DNA of 25,475 nucleotides from assembly GCA_009801015.1 (NCBI GenBank), contig VHZZ01000008.1:554269-579743 (forward strand), in the 5' to 3' direction. This document shows, one piece after another, positions 17,628 through 25,475 of the stretch; the first letter of the stretch is position 1, and each line of letters starts with the position of its first letter. Origin of the DNA: Silene noctiflora (taxonomy: Eukaryota > Streptophyta > Magnoliopsida > Caryophyllales > Caryophyllaceae). The notes under the pieces are model-generated. The model made no database searches. It was not told the origin of the DNA and was given only the letters and a program-made list of their open reading frames with translations. The position numbers were made by a program, and so were the translations under genes.

Positions 17628-20600
17628 TCAAGCTTTAAGCCAAGGGAATACATCAGGAGAAGAAGGCAAACGCGCTGTGAGAACCTCCACCCCAGTTTCA
17701 GTCACCTGCAGCATCACAATGTCGGAATTAACAACAGTTTCCAAGTATAAAATGTTCAAACACCGAACATAAATTCTCTCTGGCGAGACTTTCATAGTAT
17801 GAGTCAGTCGCATATTATAAATAAGATGATTGTAAATTTCTTTTGGCGGAGTATATTGTGCAGAAGGCAAATTACAAGTATTTGTCCATCTTGCAATATT
17901 TGAATTTCAATAACGAGCGAAGGTGAAAAACACATCAGTACACTTGTTGAATCAGTTTCATTATCCTATAAACTTATCATATTACTAAATACGTACTAAT
18001 CATCAAAACTATTAGTAAATGGTGAACGAAAGAGATGACTATATGAGCACACTATGTTTGATTTTAACGATTTTACACCTTACGTGTAGAACATCTCACG
18101 ACTTTTATTAAAAAAAGCACTAAATATTCATATTCTAAACTAAGTTTTTGTTTAAAGATGTGTTCCCGAATCCGTAGTTTTATCTCAAGTCGAACTACCC
18201 GTGTCCCAAAATAGGAGTCATGACAAATCCGACACTTAGATATGTAAGTCTGTCTGATAAGCCAACCCAAATCCAAGTAAGATAATGCAAACTAAGAAAA
18301 TGAGCTACCCCTCAGAATGAGTATATACAGAGCACTTAATAAGATAGGAGCATTAGGGAATTTGGCCCAAGGCCTTTCCTTTGTCTAAATTGTCATCCGC
18401 TTAGGCCTTTAGCCTAATATTTAGGTGAAGTAGAAAGGAGGAAAAAAATCAAGATAGAATAAATCATAAGGTATCGGGCGCACCAGTAGAGTGTGTTCAA
18501 ACTGTGCACTGCGCTTGCCATCTGCAGTAACTGCAGTCCATCCATCAGGCCACATTCGGTCTCGCCATACTCCTATAAGAGAATATAATCAGATACCAAA
18601 AAATGATCAAAAAAATTGAAAAACATGCAGGAATAAAACCCATGTTACTTTGACTCTCCACTTTAGCGGCAGTACCCAAGTCTATCACAACACTTAACGT
18701 AGGCAAGGATATGGGTATAAAGTCTATACACAAAGGCCAAAGCGTACAACTTAGCCCGTTCTATAAGAGGCATAATACTACATATGATTATTTACTGCTT
18801 TTAAGCCTTTTAATTCAGGGTAAATATAAACTCAAACTATATATTTCAAAGTTGCCAAGTATATTTGTTTTCAAAGACGCGTTGACACACGCATACGCCC
18901 ATATCGTCATTTTAGAATATCCCCTATGTCCAAAACATGATTCTTGGTGAGTCTGTCACTTGGACATGTACCCATGTCTACCATACAAGGACCGAGTAAC
19001 AAGTCATTAAACACAACTACATCAAGTACCTGCATTAATCATTGGTTCGATGGTAAAGATCTGTCCCGCCTTCATCACACCAACAGCTTTATTTCCTGTA
19101 TAGGTTAAGGAACCAAATATGTACAACTACAGCAAAATATTAAAGAAAAAATTGTTCAGCAGATAACTATAGTGGATTTGTGACCAATCATTCATTATTC
19201 AAGGATACTGGAATAGTGAGGAATATTTGGAGCACAGTGGAAGAGTTCTCCAATACCATGACCACAATATGACTTGACCTGTAAAAATCACGAGAACAAG
19301 TAAAAGACCAGTTGGTCACGTCACTGAAGTAAGAGAATTCCTTGTTGTAATGTAGCCCACATACCACAGAGAGCCCTGACATCGAAGCATGCCGATTGAC
19401 AACCTCTCCAATTTCCCGGAATCTCACGCCAGGCTTCACTGAGCATGACAAAAGTAGCGTATCAATTGAAAGTTTGAAACATAACAGAGAAAAAAGGGGT
19501 GGCGGCATTTGGCAACTGGAAATGGTGATTAAATTATTCATAACACGTCATAGGCAAAGTAAAGAGACATATAAGCAGTTACGCTATTGCTCACGGACCA
19601 ATCCTTCAAGCTACAAGATTTTCATTTTTAACTCTTCTTTTTTGCTTGGCTTTTTTTCTTCCAAACAAGTATTAACATCCTTGCTTTGAAAGTTAGTGAT
19701 GTGAATAAGCTCTATGAGAGTACTAAGGTACCAACCAATTGATATAGCTTTCTCCAAGCATTCATATGTACTCTGGACCAGCTTCTGCGACGCTTCGTCA
19801 ACGTTTCCAACAAAAAAAGTTTCATTAAGATCACCTGAAAGTTTCATTAAGTTAGCTATGACTGCCACAGTTGAATAATTTAAAGCAGTACCTAGAATAT
19901 AATTCTCACCATGAACTCCTTTATAGTAAACAGTGACATCAACATTTACAATGTCGCCGTCTTCCAACACCCTGAATTAATCCATGTATTAATTGTTGAT
20001 AAAGGATACATAAAGACTTAACAAGTCAAGAAACAAATTAGTCTTGAAGGCCTTTCAACGTTCAATCAGAGATTTAAATGATGCTTCTAAGTAGTCTCTA
20101 TATCATAGTAAACAACTAGCAAATCATGAAGTGTGGTAGACATCCCAAAAATGTTATATAAAGGGGCCAATAAGATACAGATACATGGGGCAAAATATAA
20201 TGATGTGGATGAAGTTCTCTGTTTTAGTTTTTTACATTCGATAGCAGTACATAGGAGAAAGAATGGGTGGTAAACAAAAATAAACATTGGTTGTCCAATG
20301 CAGGGTTACCAGATTCACTCGGATCCCCTACGAATCACGAATCCTTCAAAGCAAATTCTATCCTATCGCTTACTGAAAATACATATAGCAAATCTGGTAA
20401 ACATGGTCTAATGACAACCTTAAAAGAAGAACGAAAATCCTGCAGTGCTCTTCCATTTCTTATTAACTGCTCCCTAGTTATTAATCAAATATATTGACCG
20501 AAGCTTTCTTATCTAGAATTACAAGGAGTACTCTCTCTGATCATGTCTCTCAAAAGTAGACATTAGTGATATTGAGTTGGGAAGTAAGGGGAGATATAGT

Positions 20601-23600
20601 TCTCTTATGGAGTACTATATAGTTTTTTGAAATGAGAAAAATAGGAGACTACGCAATACCTCAATGGCTCAATGTATGTGTAAAGCTATTGGAAACAATC
20701 AAGAAGGAAATGGTATAACATTTCTACGAATATCACACTAAGAAAAAGGGGGATGGCAGTATAATACAAAACATAAAATGTACATAAAAAAGGATTGATG
20801 ATACCTAGCATCAGGAATTCCATGGCAAATCACTTCATTGACAGACCTATACCCAAACAGACGAGTTTCATATTAGAAAAAAGTATCATATACAAAAAGG
20901 TTAAGAAAGTTAACGAGTAGAAGTACCTACGTGCAGCAGGATTTTGGAAAGAAATGATAATTTAATGGAGAAGGATAACCACCTGCATACAAAAAAATCT
21001 CATTTGTTAAGAGGTACAGAGGTGACAGCACATTGTGAAACTGCAACTCATTAACCAAAACTTGATCTAGACGCGCCAGACAAATTGAAATTGAATGGAT
21101 CATTACTCCTATTTGCCTGAATGCACTCTTAACCTCATAGAAGGAGCAACAAGGCCGCTATGGCCAGTGGTGAAGAGGTGCAATATATGGAAACTGCATA
21201 GCAGTGCACACCTCGTTAACTGCGCCTTGTCTACAAGGCGCACTGAAGCGCTTGGCTAGTGCATCAACGACACGATCAATTTCAACATTTAAAAACAGAA
21301 ATGAATGTCTCTTTGAAGTTTGAACTCTTGTCTGGATAAATCAACAAATACCTGCAGCTATAGTAGCTTCATGGACAACACGATCAATTTCGTCTGTTGT
21401 GATGCCCGGACGAACAATTCGGGCAGCAGCATCCAAAACCTCTCTGCCAATCTAGAGATAGCAATCTTCAGAAAAAGACTTGAGAAAGGAAAAAATAGCA
21501 CAGGACCTAGCTGAGAATAATAGAGGTGAAGAGTACTCCCATACCCACCCAACAAAATCTTTCGCCACAATGAATTTTTTTTCTTATTAGAGGTATTGAT
21601 CAATAACCATCATCAAGCATAAGTCTGGAATCTAAATCCAATATTCGCAAAACTAGACCTAATTCAGGTACAACCTATCATTGAGATAGAAGATGGCTAA
21701 AATATAGACATGATGGGGTGACCAACTCTACTGTGGAGCATAATGGAAAAAGTTTACCAGCGCAACAAATAGTAGGAAACGAAGGGCAAGGTACAAATGG
21801 AAATATGTACAATAATAAACCTTAATAAATATATGCATACCCTACAAGTCTCTCTCATTCTTTCAATCAATTCTGGTGTTTTGATCTGCAGAAATCGAAT
21901 CATTAGAAAGGAGTTAGGAAACAGAGGGAGGACAAAATAGGCATGTGAGAAAAATGCATACATTTGGCATTAAAAAAAGGCTCTCCATGTACTAGTATTA
22001 TTTTCATGTGTACCTCAACAACTTGCTGAAAATCACTTATCGGCTCACTCTTGGGAATACCCTGCAGGGTTTCAATACATTAGATGAACCTTGGATTGAC
22101 AGTAGAAGAGCTTCAAATGCAAGAGCAAAGAGGAAGCATAGACCTTTATACAAAATTGGTTTATATTCATTGATTCTACAATTCTAGAACATATGTGTAC
22201 GTATAATAGGAACAAAATGAACAAAAAAAATTTAAAAACTTACATCATGCGCCCAGTCAGGCAGCTCAATGTGCGGAGGTACAATGCGCTTACTTGATAT
22301 AGGGTATGGTCTTAACGGCCTACATTACGGCAAGGTTACATCTTAGAAGAGAACGAGCGAAAGAGACAAGACAACTCATAGAAGTACAGTTGTGGTCAAA
22401 GAGAAGCTAATTAAACCGACCGGTCACTTCCGGCCACAAACATGTATTAAAAAAAATGCGACTGCACATGTTGTCAAAATCATTTGATCACAAATATATG
22501 CCAGTAAGATACCAAGATATGTGAATCCTGAAAAATAAACCATGATCTTCAACCATAAATATAACAATAACAGTCATAAACAAGACCGGGAAAAAAACTT
22601 TTGTACGAAGTTTAATGTTGTGGTACTACAAAGCATAACATAATAAATACCCGCCAAATGACAAGAAATAACGAATGGCAAACTACAAGTCTACAAGCAA
22701 TGGAGGACTTATCAAAGTTACTCTCAACGATCTCATTGTCAAGAGAAGTGATAGTAGAGAGTTTAAACACATTAATATATTAAAAGAAGTGTACATAGCT
22801 ATAAACAAATAAAAGTTGACAAGGTACCCTGTCCAATCGAACTGTGGAAGTTTTGGTGTACGAGCTTGTCCTCTTTTTATGCAATAAAGCCAACCTTCAT
22901 TATTCTTGTCCCCAGCTGCCCCTGATTCTAGAGAGGATGCCTTTGCCTTCAAATGAACTGACTTATGAGAACTCCAAGATGCCTTAAAACAGTCCTGGGA
23001 ACTTCCACAAACATCATTTATTAATCAATGGGATATAAGCCTGTTTCTTATAAAGAGACTGAGAGCACAGGGTCCTGAATACAATCATGCTACACATCTA
23101 TTCCAAAACCCTGTATGTTGTGGCAACACAAACACGTTATAATTACCTATCCTCCTTTCTGCTATTTTCCCCACACAACTAACTGAACAAAAATTTGCTC
23201 AATGATTCTTTTTTCGCTTACCAATGTTTTCGATTGAAAATAATTCCCTAAAGCCAGAAACATGTTTCTCACTTTCTCTAAAGCCAAACGAAGTCAACAA
23301 TAGCATCCTAATACCTCAAAGGTTCTTGTGAATGACAGGGTAGGGGGGGCATACCAGCATAGTTTAACATATCGGTGTGACACTGATACACGACCAAGTT
23401 ATGAAGTTATAAAGGTTTTGGGGTTTATGCGGCCGTATTTTACAACGATTCAAAACGATAATGACTGCATTTAGCGAGGTTAGGCCAATACAATCGATAC
23501 CGCAACCGAAACTGAGATTTAATACTATGGTAAGGGTCACGGGGTCGAATAACACACCCTTACCATAGTGTCAAGTGTCAACCGGCACATAAAGGCTATT

Positions 23601-24548
23601 TTTAATAGTATCGGGAAAGGGCAAGATGCATCAAAGAAGAAGATCAATAAGAGAACTAATCGTAAGCTCACGAGCTTGAACCTCATCGAAAAACAATATT
23701 AGCGTAAAAAAAAACTTACCAGAATGCAGCGTCTTCACGAGGTAGCTTCAATTCTACACACTTCGGACACCTAGAAAAAACAAATATTAGTAAGATTTTT
23801 GAACTAATTTCTTGAAAACACATTGTAAAATTCACATTCTAATGGGAATGCAATTCTAGGTCCCAAGAAAATGACGACTGTCATGATAAACATATTGTCG
23901 AGTAGACCTTGTTGCTTTGTTGTACTACTTTTTAGCTAGTAATGAGACACCAATATACATTTACCAAACAGGAGTATAATAGTACCAGCTACATCCATAC
24001 ATCTGAAAATACACCCTAACATCTCGACATGCTAACTATAAAAACCCTTCCAAATCAATCATGTCGCCAAATGCCAAAAGGTATGAGGAGTATCGAAACT
24101 AGCTCAATGACTAGCTTAAAAGTCTTTAATTAGCTGTCTAATCTCAATCTCAAATATAGCTCTATTCGTTTTGCAAAAGATAATGAACTCGGTTCTTGAA
24201 CATCATTCTAATTTACTATTTTGCTTTGTGAGTTCACCTTTTGCTTAGTCCATTTCTAACCAATTCTTTATACTCCCTCCATTCAATTTCAAACACACCA
24301 TTTCTCTTTTACACGTTTGCCAATACATAAGTAATTAATCAACTAAAACCACCACTTGGACATAATTACATAAACCAAGTTAATCATAACAGTAACAATG
24401 CCAAAACACAATTAATTAATTAATCATAACATAAATACAAAAAAAAAAAAAAAAATATTATGCAAAGGGCATACTGTAAATTAGCAGGTTTAGCACATCG
24501 AGCACAAGAAATTGCTGATTGCCCAGTTTCAGAATCACCACCAACCAT
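17628..24548 (-). CDS. MAP1A: Methionine aminopeptidase 1A (cytosolic, type I), 16 exons
   Basis: Coding exons in transcript order: 24548-24475, 23770-23720, 23001-22828, 22319-22244, 22061-22014, 21885-21841, 21451-21352, 20982-20931, 20846-20805, 19971-19910, 19834-19736, 19438-19365, 19278-19209, 19095-19030, 18572-18484, 17705-17628. All junctions are GT-AG and in frame, giving 399 aa (Arabidopsis MAP1A about 398). The N-terminal C6H2/MYND-like zinc finger has C15, C18, C26, C29, C42, C46, H54 and H58. The catalytic domain has H215 (CHGIP) and metal ligands D232 (VDV), D243 (GDLNE), H306 (GHGIG), E339 (TIEPM) and E370 (FEHTLL), with the spacing of E. coli MetAP. It removes the initiator Met from nascent chains in the cytosol, near the ribosome exit. 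It is intact, and its stop codon faces that of the DUF641 gene. Confidence 0.97.
18228..18286. repeat. Degraded end of the CTATGTTACTC MITE family, MAP1A intron 15
   Basis: AATCCGACACTTAGATATGT followed by AGTCTGTCT and ending CCAAGTAAGATA matches the right end of the element at 8151-8337 (GTCCGACACTTGGACATGT ... GAGTAACATAG) with many changes. The left end was not found. Confidence 0.45.
18641..19003. mobile_element. Older copy of the hAT-like MITE family, MAP1A intron 14
   Basis: The left end CATGTTACTTTGACTC and right end GACCGAGTAACAAG mirror each other, and both match the ends of the element at 8151-8337. The right part also shares CACTTGGACATGTACCC-TGT. At 363 bp it is about twice as long, and no 8-bp duplication remains, so it is older or carries extra sequence in its middle. 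Confidence 0.55.
19816..19851. repeat. 14-bp direct repeat spanning the MAP1A exon 11 acceptor
   Basis: AAAGTTTCATTAAG occurs at 19816-19829 (inside exon 11) and at 19838-19851 (inside the preceding intron), 22 bp apart. The AG acceptor and the codon of metal ligand D243 lie between the two copies. Confidence 0.85.
21127..21300. other. Intronic patch with GCGCCTT inverted repeat and exon-like words
   Basis: In MAP1A intron 7, next to exon 7, GCGCCTTG-TCTA-CAAGGCGC forms a short perfect hairpin (about 21224-21242). Slightly right, ACGACACGATCAATTTC (about 21267-21283) echoes ACAACACGATCAATTTCG in exon 7 (about 21375). The composition is less AT-rich than the rest of the intron. It may be a small transposon remnant; the class is unknown. 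Confidence 0.3.
23362..23600. repeat. Probable dispersed repeat with 12-bp hairpin, MAP1A intron 2
   Basis: CTATGGTAAGGG (23525-23536) and CCCTTACCATAG (23557-23568) form a perfect 12-bp stem with a 20-nt loop. The stretch to its left has GCGGCCGTATTTTACAACG and GGTTAGGCCAATAC, words I associate with a common plant interspersed repeat. Boundaries and class are not established. Confidence 0.35.
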
Positions 24549-24900
24549 CTTTATATGACTGCAAAAAGTTGACTATAAGTTGAATTAGCTATTAACATAA
24601 TCAAATTCAACTAGCAAACCGCAAACATACTACAGCAACAACAACAGCATTACCCCGATACCTCGAGGGCTTCTGCAAATTACAGGGTAAGGGGGAGTCG
24701 GATATACGCAGTCTTACCCTTGTGTTACCAGTACAAATAGACTGTTGCCGAAGCAAAAATACAACAATTAAAAAAATAAATGAAGAAATGGGTATTAAGA
24801 AAAAGTATTTGTGATTAAATTTACCTGATAAAAAAATGAGGTTGAATTGAAGGGGATGACAGATTGAGGGGAGCTAGGGTTGAAGAAAAAGTTGGCGGGG
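24549..24900 (-). promoter_or_regulatory. MAP1A 5' UTR with a leader intron and telo-box
   Basis: Ten bases upstream of the ATG lies an acceptor (TTTTTGCAG, ending at 24559). A matching donor, CAG-GTAAAT, sits at 24824, giving a 266-bp leader intron. The upstream exon (24825 to about 24900) holds AACCCTA on the minus strand (24875-24881), a telo-box core. The transcript start is not fixed. No ATG lies in the 10 bases between the acceptor and the start codon. Confidence 0.5.
24633..24755 (-). mobile_element. SINE remnant with (TTG)n tail in the MAP1A leader intron
   Basis: On the minus strand the piece ends GGTAATGC-TGTTGTTGTTGC, a TTG-repeat tail of the sort known from the tobacco TS family. 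It contains GGGTAAGACTGCGTATATCC and GAAGCCCTCGAGGTATCGG, words common to the 3' part of such SINEs. The 5' tRNA-like part is not recognisable, so this is a 5'-shortened copy. Confidence 0.5.
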
Positions 24901-24938
24901 AGGAAGACTAGAACGCAGCCCAATTTATGATGTTTTTA

Positions 24939-25023
24939 ACCAGAGGTCTCGTGTTCGAGCCCTGGGAACGCAGCAATGTTGAAACTCACGAGGGAGAGCT
25001 TTACCGACCTAGTGATCCACCTC
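24939..25023 (+). mobile_element. tRNA-derived SINE-like remnant
   Basis: ACCAGAGGTCTCGTGTTCGAGCC carries a box B (GTGTTCGAGCC). It is followed by GGGAACGCAGCAATGTTG and CACGAGGGAGAGCTTTACCG, then ACCTAGTGATCCACCTC. No box A is visible, so the 5' end is missing. Words in 13123-13165 resemble its 3' part. It is not a tRNA gene: no acceptor stem or anticodon arm can be drawn. Confidence 0.45.
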
Positions 25024-25253
25024 ATACTTAGTAACTTTTTCATGAGAAAAAGGAACATTATTACCTTATAATTTATTTGTTTTTGAACATACGAGTATTT
25101 TTTCTGAATTTTTTATCTCAACTTCATTGTTTTTAAGCATATGTATATTTTATTGAGCTTACTAAAGTTTATAAGTTAGATTTTAATTTTTTTTTCCGTC
25201 AAAACTCAAATTTAACTAAGCTTTATATGTAATGTTTTTGAATTTTATTGTAA
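25024..25253. other. AT-rich intergenic DNA upstream of MAP1A
   Basis: No gene or further motif is seen. Confidence 0.4.
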
Positions 25254-25475
25254 CTAGTATTGGTGTCCGGCTCCGCCCAAGCTACCTTTATTTAACATTA
25301 AAATTTACGTTCACTTAAATAAAACTACATTAAAGTGCAAAACTCATAAATTTATCATTAATATATTTTTCTATACCGTATCTTAAAATTACGATGAAAT
25401 AAATTATGAAACAAATTCACTACTCTTGTTATTAATATTTTGGTTAACTCATTATTCATATTTGTTGTTAATATT
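25254..25475 (-). mobile_element. Possible 3' end of a Helitron-like element, running off the window
   Basis: On the minus strand the sequence ends GCCGGACACCAATACTAG followed by T, matching the Helitron 3' rule CTAG then T. A GC-rich segment (GGTAGCTTGGGCGGAGCC) lies just before it, where a hairpin belongs, but the stem is badly degraded. The other end is outside the window. Confidence 0.3.

Noticed and set aside
24939-24975. Possible tRNA gene
   Set aside because: Only a box B-like word is present; no acceptor stem, anticodon arm or box A.

Overview
This is a piece of a plant nuclear genome. It is AT-rich, has spliced genes with GT-AG introns and carries plant-type transposons: Stowaway MITEs ending in CTCCCTCCG with TA duplications, tRNA-derived SINEs, and foldback elements with GACGGA/TCCGTC-type ends. 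Those foldbacks resemble repeats I associate with Caryophyllales, but that taxonomic guess is weak. There is no sign of bacterial, organellar or viral coding content.

Layout. 1-5230 is repeat-dominated intergenic DNA: a foldback MITE at the window edge, a (TAA)n microsatellite, a diverged and a young SINE of one family, two adjacent Stowaway-like MITEs, a ~330/370 bp tandem duplication, a Helitron-like element and the 3' part of a dead LINE with an RNase H domain. 5230-11796 holds the complete 10-exon gene for translation initiation factor eIF3 subunit m (+), with a Site II/telo-box promoter and introns carrying a Stowaway MITE, an hAT-like MITE with 8-bp duplications, and a diverged hAT-like element. 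11797-15523 is intergenic DNA followed by the probable 5' UTR and 5' UTR intron of an intronless-CDS DUF641/GIL1-like coiled-coil gene (15524-16792, +). 17628-24548 is the complete 16-exon gene for cytosolic methionine aminopeptidase 1A (-), convergent with the DUF641 gene. The right end holds the MAP1A 5' UTR, a SINE remnant and a possible Helitron terminus.

All three genes are conserved housekeeping or plant-conserved genes. eIF3m and MAP1A both act in protein synthesis (initiation, and removal of the initiator Met), and both carry telo-box-type elements near their 5' ends. From memory, MAP1A and its DUF641 neighbour lie next to each other in Arabidopsis too (At2g45240 and At2g45260), so this pair looks like old microsynteny. 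I assembled both spliced genes exon by exon; every junction is GT-AG and keeps frame, and the predicted proteins are 410 and 399 aa. I found no undescribed biological system. The points of interest are transposon structure and small duplications in introns and near a splice site.
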